Below, piece after piece: positions 31,812-42,050 of a stretch of 64,000 nucleotides of DNA (position 1 is the stretch's first letter; each line of letters begins with the position of its first letter). A program made the translations under genes and the position numbers. This DNA is from Trichaptum fuscoviolaceum (taxonomy: Eukaryota; Basidiomycota; Agaricomycetes; Hymenochaetales; Trichaptaceae), in contig CAJSYZ010000012.1 of the NCBI GenBank assembly GCA_910574455.1, positions 2,163,317 through 2,227,316 on the forward strand, written 5' to 3'. The notes under the pieces were generated by a model, which was given only the letters and a program-made list of their open reading frames with translations, did no database searches and was not told the origin of the DNA.

Positions 31812-34033
31812 TGTAAAAGAGCACATGTACCATCTGTTTAGTTTGCGAGAGCGAGACACAAGGTGTTGAGAGCTTCTTGCAGGGTAAATGTAGACTATAA
31901 GTATACTATTTTTTATTGCCACACAACTTCTCCTACAAGCCAGTATTCAATGCTATAATACATTTCGATCCATCAACACCGAGTCCACTTCCCACACTTC
32001 TCAGAACACAGAAGGATCGAAATTGTGTATAAAGTGATTTGGTTCTCTCTCTCGTTTTCGCACAGACGCTTTGCACTTGTATTTATCCATATTTTTTGCA
32101 TTTTTTCCACGTATCATGCATTGAAGATTTGGCTAAAATGCATGCATACCTGAGCGAACAACGTATTCAGTTGAAATTCCGAAGTTATCATCTCACAACT
32201 TTTCAGTCCTTTCAAACATTCTTTGCTGGGTACTGCGCATGCGTTTCTATTTGCATCACGTTTGTATGGAATAGGACTCCGATTTCGACCCGACAACTCC
32301 GACCGGCCAAGATCCAAGAGCTATACGGCAAGTACTGCTTGTAGTATATGCTTTACCGACGCGACTTGCCCTCAATCCCGGTCGGGCAGCCCGAAACATT
32401 GACCCAGAACTAACTTAAGTATCGTAGAAGCGAGAGGGACTTTCCTCAGGAAGCAAAATACGCGCAACTCGGATATGAAGATAAAGGAAAACAAACAGAG
32501 AACCAGCTTTAACCTAAGTACGTAGGAGGATCCGGGCGGCGCTCTGTCCGGGTCGGAGGACACTCACATATGTCGTTCCTCGCGATGCAACAAACGGTAG
32601 CTACCAATTACCACTATACTCGTCGCTTAATTTATGTATCTTTCTCCGAATCACTGACCGCGCCGTAGACCCGGCCGATAGTGTCGAAAAATCTCAGGCT
32701 CGGAGTTTCTGTACCTGACCCGGCCGGGACCCCACTGGCAGTACAGTCCCTCCCAGGTACGATGGCAAATGTAAGAGGAAAGGTGCATCAGCTGGCTCGA
32801 TGGAAGGTGAATATATGTTCTCTTATCTGAAAATAATAGGCGGTGGAAACAGAGTGCGAAGGCAATGAAGGACAAAAAATCGGATTGGACCGGGACTCAC
32901 TGCCAGCACCTGCCAGTGCCAGTGGTCCGTGCGCTCACTTGATTGAAGTCGTGAGATTAAACTTTGTTGCCCCAATTTCCATCTCATCTTACTGTTACTT
33001 GGAAAAGTGTTCTTACTTTGAGAGGAAGCTCTGGAGGACTGAAATGTCTGCTGGCGAACTGTTTGACAAAGCTCTCTGGATAATAGGTAGATGGCGACAG
33101 AGAACACAGTCTCTGCAACTTCATCATTGACGACATAGGGGAAAATTTGATTATGAAGACTCCTTCTCCCGCTGTGCAGAGTATATATCTTCGTTGCCAA
33201 TTCATAAGACGTACGCATGGCTTGAAGATATATCGTCAAATGCACTGATATGCCGCCAGTTTAATATCTTTAGTAAGTTATTCCCCCCTAACTTCAAGTG
33301 TCTGCGTCGCTGATTATATATAATATGAACAAAAATCAGAGTTTTTATTTGTTACGTTAGCCGCTATACATTGCTCTTAAACTCCAAATGCAGATCCTCT
33401 CCCCTATACGATATTCTTTATACGACAAGGAAACCGAAAATCATTGTCACCAACTACTCTCAAACGTATCTCTTGACTCCCACTAGCGCTGAGTTCTCTT
33501 CGATTATGAGAGGTGCATCGCTGATACTCAAACACTCTAAGAATCTCGCTGGTTTATCTCTTTTCTTCAGTCTCATCGCGAAGGTCGACCCGATTATAAG
33601 GTGTCTATTCGGACATCCGATAGAGTCCTATTTCCTTGCTGGATACTAGCGACCAGCAAGCTCTCTCGGGGCACTCAATTACGCAAGGAAGTACTGCGGT
33701 CTGTGGCAGAACTTCACCTCCACTGAGCTAGGCTCCTACTAGTCCACTCACATGGCCTGACTTGTACAACAATACACGCATCTGGTAGACAAATCATCCA
33801 CCCCCGTCCTTTACCCCTCACCATCTATACACCCTGACTAGTAACCACGACAGTGGCTGCAAACCACACCATGCCGAACACCAGATCTCTGCCTTGCGCC
33901 TTTCAAACAATGGTCCACACATTAAAACGTTTTCGCGCGCTTTGGGACTGTCTTCCACATAGGCGCGGAGTGTATAAGCGAGGTGGTCACTTTCTTTGTC
34001 TGCGGAACCACAAAATCCTCTCTATTATTCTGG
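31812..34033. other. Spacer and outer part of inverted-repeat arm 2
   Basis: From about 32.84 kb rightwards this mirrors 17.46-18.65 kb. Open frames matching between the arms are 32843-33130, 33371-33649 (partly) and 33853-34098 (81 codons, MAANHTMP). None has a domain I recognise, so they are not called as genes. Confidence 0.45.
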
Positions 34034-34100
34034 CACGTGAGACGCTGTTCGTAGAACCAGAGACGCGCTGGATATGCGGTCCAGGGATGCACGTATAAAT
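34034..34100 (+). promoter_or_regulatory. Promoter module of B2' (E-box plus TATA)
   Basis: CACGTG (34034-34039) preceded by CTATTATTCTGG, then TATAAAT (34094-34100), 105 bp before the ATG. Confidence 0.6.
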
Positions 34101-34204
34101 CGCCATGCCCTCCGACAGCTCTTTACCACTTTCTACTTTTCACTTCACTTCTTTCTTCACACCGTTCTACAGAACCTACTTCACTCTCTGCACTCTCTGC
34201 AACA

Positions 34205-35339
34205 ATGTCGAGCTACTACGACAACCTGGACGCGCTGGCCGCCGAAGAGAGGCGTGCGTGGACATTGGAGAGCAGGTAAGACGCTTCTTTGAGCGCGGTC
34301 TTGATGCTTCTGACACAACATGCAGCGGGTTTGGGACGGTGCCATCTCTTCCAACCAATGACGATATGGGGCCTGGAGTCCCTTACGACGCGTGAGTCCT
34401 AGTCTTGCCTTTGATTGATACAATATTCTGAGCGGAATACCCAGGCCACTCGTTTATTTCGAGGAGGATGAGTTATACCCCCCTTCGACAGTATATCAAA
34501 TGAGTAAATATCAGCTACCCTTTATACCCGGTGACGACGGGTTCGACCAGAGCGGGGACTCTGAGACGGCTGCTTCGGTGCTAGCAGCAGCGGATGGAGG
34601 AATGCAAAGCCATGTGCAGTATGATCCCTTCTACCGGTGCGTCTGACAGTCGTATTCCGTATAACACACACTAACGCGTGAGATTTGTAGGAGAGTAACG
34701 GACCAGGATGACCATGGGCTCTGCCCTCCGACTCCTGGGCTGGAATCGGCTGGGGAGTTATCATCCAACGAAAGTAACTCGTCTCCTGTGACACCGACTC
34801 TTCCACCTGCACCTGTTCTTCCTCCCGTGGCAGGCCCCTCCACAATCCGCGCTGAGCACCATTCAGAGCCGGAACAACCTGCTGATATGGGTGAGCCGGA
34901 CAACGAAGGCACAGCAGGCGATTCAGGTCCGAAGGTTCTGAGTTCTTCGACGTACCAATGCCCGTTTGGCAGTGGAGGATCGCGTTGCACACACATGCTT
35001 GTCCACAACGAGAAGCTCATACGGGATCACGTTTGGGTGCATTGGTATGCCAGGGAGGTGCCGGAAAATATAAGATCCTGCCTCCTCTGCGAGCAATTCC
35101 CTGACCATGCGTCTGCCCCGGAAAGGAGGCCACAAAACAGGCCGGACACAGGGACAACATCATCCGTTCAAACTAATGCGCGGCACATCTTTAACACCCA
35201 CTTTGGTGGACAACCGTCTGTGTGTCGGTACTGTGGCAAGAGACTCTCTCGAGAGGACTCGAAACAACGTCATGAGCGGTCATGCAAAAAAAGAACCATA
35301 CATAGCAGTGGGTTTGCTGCTGGTGCGCAAGGGGTCTAA
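34205..35339 (+). CDS. Cys/His zinc-finger protein, family B, copy B2'
   Basis: Four exons (34205-34275, 34326-34391, 34445-34636, 34691-35339) encode about 325 residues. Order: MSSYYDNLDALAAEERRAWT; SGFGTVPSL and MGPGVPYDA; an acidic exon with YPPSTVYQMSKYQ; then RRVTDQDDHGLCPPTPG and PVLPPVAGPS. The fingers begin near residue 200: CPFGSGGSRCTHMLVHNEK, LIRDHVWVH, CLLCEQFPDHA, HIFNTHF and a C2HC unit CRYCGKRLSREDSKQRH...C. It mirrors B2 exon for exon. The first three exons and the promoter are nearly identical to B2, but the finger exon differs strongly after about residue 195. It is intact. A nuclear nucleic-acid-binding role is inferred from the fingers only. Confidence 0.78.
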
Positions 35340-36946
35340 ATCGTCGAACAAGGACAGTTGATACTTTAGGTCAAGTATTGCAATTATGCTAGCTTTTTTC
35401 TTCATCGATCAGTCTTCTCTTCTTTTTATGCTTATATGCTTTCCATCACATATGTTTTCCTTTCCTTACAGTAGATAGCCTTTGTTGTGTGGCTTCAGGA
35501 CCCTCAGATGTATCTATTGCCTGAGGGGAATGCTAGCTTTTCTGATTTGTAAGTAAAGCTTGTAGCACTTCCTTGCAATATATAAGTAGTTTACGGACAT
35601 TACTGCTGTCGGGGCTCCGAGACGAATGAAAAAGTGCTCGAATTCGGTAAAGACGGATATAAACATGACGGCCCCGCCGATTCCAAATCGGGGCGCCCGC
35701 CATGGCCCGTGCGCACTGGAGTTCGGAACCGGCGTACGCGACGTCGTTTTTTTTCTTCAGGATCTTTATCTTTTATCTTCCTGCTTTCTGAAATATCGAT
35801 TTCACTCTGTCATGAAACTCGGCGGGCCTAAAATACTGGCAGCTATCAATGCGATATGTAATGCAGAATATGCGATATCTGTAGAGCACTATACCCCTAT
35901 CTGACAAGAGAGATAAAAACATGTCCATCAGTGTCTCAGATTGTCTCCTCACTTGTTTACGAAGAGATGAGCGTCTCGATCTTGGCTACTAAGGCGAAAA
36001 AAAGCAAAACACACCGATAAATCATGGGCTGAAGCGCTGTGAGTTCTCTTTGATTTACGAGCGTCTGTTTCGCTGATAATCAACTGCGTGGATCACAACC
36101 AGACTTGAAAACCAGCTACATCGCTGCACTACTGCTTCACACTCAGCCCATAAAACCGAATGTATATGCTCTGCGAAAACTAGACGGGTAAGTAAGACTG
36201 GTTACGAGCTTCTCGATAAGACTGTGTCTGATCCCGCTCTGTGCATGAGCAAAAAAGAGTAAATGTCGGGCTTAACAGTATCTATCAATTATGTCGACTT
36301 CTTCTGTGTCTTCCGAAGGTAAAACGTGGCAGCGCTATGCAGAGTGAAATAAATAATGGAACCAACAATCATGGCTGATGCACGGTACGTTTCTTCCCTT
36401 GCGAGCATTTCTTTCGCTGACACTCAATCATGCTAGTCGCATAGACTGGAAGGTCGATATTACCTCGCACTTCCACGTTTCTTTGCATATCTCAATCTGA
36501 CCTTGGATCGTCAATCTACGCAAGCGACTCTCCAGTCCCTCTCTTGGTTTACTCAAACCCGCGGACATCTATGGCGTTCTGGGACTTTCTACATTGAAAG
36601 AGATGGGGTGTCAAATGATACTGACTGCTGGAAGTTTTGCCTCGAGGCCCGATACAGTCACCGAGTGGCCAAGTCATCCACGCCGTCCTCCCGCCGCACA
36701 CCCCTCCCTGTTTCGGACATCGACAGTCTTCGTCTAGACAATCCCATTGTCCTTGAACTCCGCCAGCTATCGTCAACACTGAGTCTGCGCCATGCACAGC
36801 CCAAATATCGTATCAGCCAATGAAATTCTTTTCCAGGGAGCTTTGGTGCTGGTTGCCGACGACCCTCGGCACTATCAAACCACGCTCTGGACGGTGGCCG
36901 CTTTCATTGTCTGCAAAACCACAAGCATCTACCTCTATTATTCTGT
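35340..36946. other. Spacer between B2' and B1'
   Basis: Mirrors the B1-B2 spacer at 14.5-16.15 kb and is also shared with 47.42-48.97 kb. Conserved blocks include GCGATATCTGTAGAGCAC, the ATGGCTGATGCACGG segment (36371) and the open frame with FYIERDGVSNDTDCWK (36503-36823). No gene is called. Confidence 0.45.
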
Positions 36947-37008
36947 CACGTGCAACGCTGCTCGCACAAGACGCGCTGGATAATGTGGCCTGGGATGCTC
37001 ATATAAAT
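36947..37008 (+). promoter_or_regulatory. Promoter module of B1' (E-box plus TATA)
   Basis: CACGTG (36947-36952) and TATAAAT (37002-37008), 94 bp before the ATG at 37102, nearly identical to the B1 promoter. Confidence 0.6.
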
Positions 37009-37101
37009 CCTCGCGTCCGCCGACATCTCTTCCCCACTTTCTACTTTCTACTTCTCACTAGAATTTTGATACCTTTCTACAAAACCTACAGCAATACAAC
37101 A

Positions 37102-38224
37102 ATGCCCTACATTCAGAACGACTTGGACAAACTGGCCGCTGAAATGCGAGCATTGGAACGACCTCCAAACATGAGGGGGCCTGGGGTGCAGTTCAACACG
37201 GCGTGGGTGTTAGTCTGTCATTCGATTGAAACATTACACTGACTGAGACGTCTAGGCCGGACGCTGATGCTTTACACCAACAAGTCAACAACTATTTGAT
37301 AGGAAACGAAGCCTACCCTGGCATCGATCCGACTCTGGATGAGAATTTTGATGCTGTTGACGCCAGTTCAGGCTTCAGGCGCTATCTTGAGAGCATACGT
37401 TAGATGCAGGGGCATAGGATCTTGGACGACAGCCCGTGCGTCTTCTAGTCGTCTTCCATGTCACCCATATTAACGCGCCGCGTTTTCTTTGTAGGAAGTA
37501 TGTTTCTCCTAGACTAATATGGTCGGAGGAATCTTCTGCTGCGTCGTCTGAGTGGTCACAGCCTAGCCACTCGCAACCCCAGACACCTTCTCCCGCTCTG
37601 GTGCCTCTTGGAGAGGACCATCCACATGCGAGCGACATGCAGTATGAGGAGAGTGACGCTCTTTCTCCCGTGGCAGGCCCCTCCACGCTCCGCACCGAAG
37701 TATATTCGGAGGCAGACGAGCCATCAGACGATGAAGACACGGCGGAGGTAGACGAGTCCTTGATGATTAAAAGTGATTCTACGCGGGTGTGCCCATTCAA
37801 AAGGAATGGCAAGCCCTGCACACATATACTTGTGCACAACGAGAGGCTCATTCGAGAGCACGTGAAAATACATGAGAAAGCCGGTGAGCTGTTCAAGAAC
37901 ACGATAGAGTGCCCCCTCTGCACGTCGGCTCAGCGTGATAAAGCGGCCTTAGGAAGGAGGGGCGGCGTGGTGGCTGGTACGGCGACGACGTCCGCCCAGA
38001 AGTTCGCGGAACACATCTACTTCATCCACTTTCCCCCGGTCCCTTTCTCATGCAAGCATTGTAAATACTCCTCCGGACGAAAGGACGCGAGAGATCGACA
38101 TGAGGAGAAGTGCTTGGAGAGGTTGGACAAAAAGAGGTGCAAAGCGGAAAGGAAGCTGGCAGAGAAGGTGAAGCGCGAAGCCAAGAAGAAACATGGACGC
38201 AGAACTAGAAAGAGGCGCGGTTGA
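37102..38224 (+). pseudogene. Zinc-finger gene, family B, copy B1', with one nonsense codon
   Basis: Three exons matching B1: 37102-37202, 37256-37435 and 37495-38224. All splice sites and frames are intact except one codon in exon 2. Where B1 reads SIRWMQ, B1' reads SIR, stop (TAG, 37401-37403), MQ, a single-base change of TGG. Downstream everything stays open: KYVSPRLIW, SPVAGPS, CPFKRNGKPCTHILVH, RLIREHVKIH, CPLC, HIYFIHF, CKHCKYSSGRKDARDRH...C and the Lys/Arg-rich tail. The clean frame after the stop suggests recent inactivation, or an alternatively spliced or polymorphic state. A truncated product of about 83 residues would lack all fingers. Confidence 0.75.
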
Positions 38225-39403
38225 TCCGGTTCTGAAATCCAGGACAGTTGATACTTCAGGTCAAGTATCGCATACATGATATCCTTATTATCTGTTGTTC
38301 GATCTTCTTTTTTCTTTATTTCTATATTTTATGCCCATTAATTATGTACCCTTATGCTTTCCATTGATATATGTTTGCATTTCCTTACAGTAGATAGTAT
38401 TAGGCCCGTGGGTTTCAGGATCCTCAAATGTATTAATTACCTGAGGTGAATGTAGTTTGTGGTAGTGACTTCATTGCAATAAATAGGAAGTTTATGGATG
38501 TTATCGCTGTGTGACAAGGGACTGAGGGGCATGCATGAGTCGATCAAGGCTGTGATCGCAACAACAATTTCAAGCCTCTATAGACAGTGTGGACATGGCA
38601 ACACACCCATCCGTCTCACCACCGAAACGAAGGCTCTTCCCTTGAGATATCTAATACAGTGCTTTCAATTCGTGACATTTTGAAAATCTGCGAAGGCGGA
38701 TTCGATGGAGACCGATTCGGATTTAGTACTAACTCATGGATGTGTGGTTTGAATCAAAATCGATATATGTATATCGAACGTTTACAAATCTCAATTAGTC
38801 ATTCGATCGAGCGACTGTATATAATGGCTCCTTGGAGCGATCATCCAAGAACGACCCGTCTGTGTCGATTCGATCAATTGATTTCCTGATATATGTTCTT
38901 CTACGTATGGAACATAGAGTACTGGGATGGTACTACACCGAGTCCCTTCCGTTGCATGAATAAAGTAAGTTTCGAATGAGCAGTGTATTGAGAAGCCGGC
39001 TTGATTTCGGATGCATACTCTGACTGTGTTTACTCTAAGCGTTGTTTTTTTAAGTTCATACAACGATTTGACTATGGGCCCCGGCTCCGGGGCCCTGGGT
39101 ATAGTATCTGCTGTAGTTGTATATCTCGTCTTATTAGAATGTGGATGAGTTTTTTGAGCTGAGAGTACAATGTTTTCTACAGATTTGACTTGAAGAGAAT
39201 AGGGAGCGAGTTAAAGTTAGTAGATACAGAAGATCGCGTCCGAGTTCTGATCCGCAGTGCGGCGTGGACGACTCGGAGTCGCCGGAGGCCGGAGTACTCG
39301 CCGGCCGGTGACGGGGCTCAGGCTGTGGGAAAATCTCTTCAACTTGAAGTTCAGAGCGTTTTTTTTTCTCAAAGACCCTTCTTCTGAACTTAAAGCTTCT
39401 GTT
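38225..39403. other. Intergenic; edge of inverted repeat and strong hairpin
   Basis: 38.23-38.8 kb is repeated in reverse complement at about 45.4-46.04 kb. At 39077-39097 lies a GC-rich perfect hairpin (GGGCCCCGG-CT-CCGGGGCCC). No gene is seen. Confidence 0.5.
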
Positions 39404-39568
39404 TGTTGAGGCCTATGTTTATGGCGGCGGGCACACTACCCGATTTGGGTTTAGATACGGGCTGACTTGCCATGCATGTATATATTTCTCGTAGCACATT
39501 ACTATACAGGGGATGGTTCTCTGCTCTTGACTGCCACCGTCTGTGGCACACTCTCTAAATTTCCAACA
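39404..39568 (+). repeat. Left LTR of the gag-only element
   Basis: 165 bp, TG...CA ends, contains a TATATATT stretch in its middle that may act as promoter. The sequence is the same as the right LTR. Confidence 0.92.
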
Positions 39569-39580
39569 GGTTATGAGCCC
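39569..39580 (+). other. Primer-binding site, complementary to an initiator tRNA-Met anticodon region
   Basis: GGTTATGAGCCC abuts the left LTR. Its reverse complement GGGCTCATAACC is the anticodon arm (CAU) of eukaryotic initiator tRNA-Met. Copia-type elements are known to prime with a half tRNA cut in that loop, so this fits a half-tRNA primer rather than a 3'-CCA primer. Confidence 0.75.
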
Positions 39581-39674
39581 CTCGCTCTAACTATCTGCCG
39601 CATACATCTACAACTTCTCTGTCTGTCTGTCTGTCTGTCTGTTGAAGCCTGCATATCTCTATTTGGAAGCCAGT

Positions 39675-40482
39675 ATGTCTGAATCTGGAAGCGAGTCTGA
39701 CAAGGTGCCTGTTGCCACCGGACCTCTTCGCCTGCACGACAAGAATTACTCGGAATGGACCATGCGCACGGAGGCCGCCTTAGTTCGGAAGGACTTATGG
39801 ACCATGATTGAGCCTATTGTGGATATAGAAGGAAAGACTCCGGATGAAATTCAAGAAGCCTTTGACAAGGCCCTAAAGAAGCGGTCGGCATCAAAGATGG
39901 CGCAAGCGCGCGCTATGCTTATTGAGCGCGCCGACAAGTCTCAATTGGTCCACATGCAAGATAAAGACCCTCTCGTCATTTGGCAGGCTGTCAAGGCAAC
40001 TCATAAAGCTCAGGGTCTGGCTACAAGACTGACTCTTCGTAGAACTTTCCTTTCGGCTAAGAAGCGAGAAACGGAACCAATGTCTGGCTGGATCAGCAGG
40101 GTCAAATCAATTCGTTGGGACCTCGAGCAAATTGGTGTCCGAATTGATGATGAAGACCTTATTTTGGCTCTCACGATGGGTCTGGACTCTTCATACGAAT
40201 CTTTCGTTATTTCCCTTGATGGTACACCACCGGAAGTGATGACCCTGGACTTTATTATTGCCCGGCTAATTAACGAAGAGGCTCGTCGTTCCACTTATGG
40301 TGATCACCGCAAGTCAAATTATGATGCCACCACCGAAGTTGCTCTCACGACCAAGTCCACTGGCAACCACTCTCGTTTCCGCTCCGCCGGCAGTTCCCCT
40401 CGCAAGCCGGATTTCGCATGCTGGCGCTGTGGCGAGACTGGACATACTCGCGACTTCTGCAAGGCAATACCACCAAACAAAG

Positions 40483-40515
<33 letters not shown>

Positions 40516-40610
40516 GTAATAACCCGACTGCGCAGGAAACTGCTTCTCTGGCGTTCCAAGCCCCGGATCCCGCCTCGGCCTCACTTGCCGATATTAAATT
40601 CGCTCTCTAA
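39675..40610 (+). CDS. Gag polyprotein of copia-type element
   Basis: A 311-residue frame starting at the ATG 39675 (MSESGSESDKVPV). The N-terminal part has the copia gag domain start (LHDKNYSEWTMRTEAALVRK), the mid-domain WQAVKATHKAQ and the UBN2-like end (LILALTMGLDSSYESFV). A single CCHC zinc knuckle, CWRCGETGHTRDFC, lies near residues 255-268. After it follows a run of asparagines encoded by an AAC microsatellite (about 40483-40515). The protein should form virus-like particles and bind the element RNA. There is no pol; the frame ends in TAA at 40608-40610, about 160 bp before the right LTR. This is a cellular retrotransposon protein. Confidence 0.9.
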
Positions 40611-40763
40611 TGTCACATTTAGGGGGAGCTTGGCTGTCACACTGCCTGTCTGTCTGTCTGTTTGTCTGCTGGTGCATGCCGGGTATTGCTGGATTTTGTG
40701 TCTGCTGTTACTCTCACATTTCTATGTTATTTTTTCCTGTAATTTCTTGTCAGTGTGCTCGCC

Positions 40764-40772
40764 GAGGGGGAG
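40764..40772 (+). other. Polypurine tract
   Basis: GAGGGGGAG directly before the right LTR, the expected plus-strand primer site. A similar GGGGGAG occurs at about 40622, just after the gag stop. Confidence 0.65.
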
Positions 40773-40937
40773 TGTTGAGGCCTATGTTTATGGCGGCGGG
40801 CACACTACCCGATTTGGGTTTAGATACGGGCTGACTTGCCATGCATGTATATATTTCTCGTAGCACATTACTATACAGGGGATGGTTCTCTGCTCTTGAC
40901 TGCCACCGTCTGTGGCACACTCTCTAAATTTCCAACA
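40773..40937 (+). repeat. Right LTR of the gag-only element
   Basis: 165 bp; no difference from the left LTR was found on direct reading. Confidence 0.92.
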
Positions 40938-40942
40938 CTGTT

Positions 40943-42050
40943 TTCTGTGAAATGTAGCTCGGCGAGTCGAGATCCCTGAGTACGAGATGCTTCGACAAGA
41001 CTCTTAGATCAGGGTGCACAAATAGCAGTTCAACGCCGGCGGGAGCTCTGCGAGACGAGCAATCCGGGTCCAAGTCAATCCGGGAAGCCCCCTCCCCGGA
41101 CCCATCAACACTATCTCCTATGCGATACACTACTTCATCAAAGTCTAAACGGAGTGCGCTTTTCTATACAGCGTGTTTATTTTAGATGCATCAAATTGTG
41201 AACAGGCTGATCATGACTCATGTCTTAAATTGGGTGACGTACATATTGTACTATACTGTAAGTCTTCTCCCCTCACTCGGAGCAGTTCATCTCTCTGAAG
41301 ATTATGTAGTCAACTGAATCATAATTATCTACAGACCTGATCTGCCAAAATGGCTTGCCGCATTAGTGCCGACGGTTCTTCTCTGACACCAGTAGCCAGT
41401 CGGTCGTTCTGGTGACGCTGGTGTTTGCAAGCTACGGTACATATTCTCTCGTACGGCCACTTGCCCGGAGACCAAAGGCGGCGTAAACCACCATCCCGTC
41501 CCCACTGATCCGGAGTCTGTGCTCCAAACTCGAAGGATTGGATCTTCTTGGCCCGGGAGGCCTTCTAAAGTGCGACAACAATTTAATGCGATTACCGGGA
41601 GGTCAAGTCATCCACACCTCCCGCCGCGCGCCCTCTCCGTTTCCCGGTCCGACCTTTCACATCTAAGCAATGATACTGTCTATGAAGCACCAGCTATCTT
41701 GACTACAGTTCCGAGTCTTTACTTTGCACTATAGTCGGACTCCCAACTAATGCTTTCCGGGCCCGGCGCGCTTTGATTTGGTGTTGCTTAGCTGTGCTAA
41801 TACAATGAACCACAACTATAAACCATCCGTTGAGTTCCTGTTATCCTGACACGTGCAACGCTGAACGATTCATGACCCAGAACCGAAATGGTTGTGGTTC
41901 ATGGATGCACATAGTATATATACTGTATGTATTCCTGGTCCTCGCCGACGAGTCGACGATACCCTAAGTCTAACACTTTCGACTTCACTTTCACTTCCAT
42001 CCTTTGATCGGCCGACTCCGAGTCACCGCTGTAATCGCAATCGCTCAGAT
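40943..42050. other. Spacer and decayed upstream region of B5
   Basis: 41.58-41.75 kb resembles the upstream DNA of the B genes (the CATCCACACCTCCCGCCGCGCGCCC block and the AGCTATCTTGAC block), and CACGTG occurs near 41.85 kb. No TATAAAT is found at the expected place. No gene. Confidence 0.45.

Larger units (their letters stand above)
32840..38560 (+). repeat. Large inverted repeat, arm 2 (module B, copy 2)
   Basis: Reverse-complement counterpart of 12.9-18.65 kb. It also pairs, in reverse complement, with module B copy 3 (about 45.3-50.9 kb), so this arm is shared by two nested inverted repeats. Borders are approximate. Confidence 0.8.
39404..40937 (+). mobile_element. Non-autonomous copia-type LTR element, gag only
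   Basis: A 1534-bp element bounded by two 165-bp direct repeats that I read as identical (39404-39568 and 40773-40937), each beginning TGTTG and ending CAACA. It is flanked by the same 5 bp, CTGTT (39399-39403 and 40938-40942), which is a target-site duplication. The primer-binding site directly follows the left LTR, and a purine tract precedes the right one. Between them is one gag frame and no protease, integrase or reverse transcriptase. It therefore depends on enzymes from another element. Identical LTRs indicate recent insertion. The layout fits the described TR-GAG type of small elements. Confidence 0.93.

Noticed and set aside
12900..38560. Inverted repeat as an assembly artefact
   Set aside because: The arms differ by substitutions, small indels and a nonsense codon, and unique genes lie between them.
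40345..40584. Minus-strand frames with poly-Cys or poly-Val over the AAC microsatellite
   Set aside because: Antisense shadows of the asparagine run in gag.
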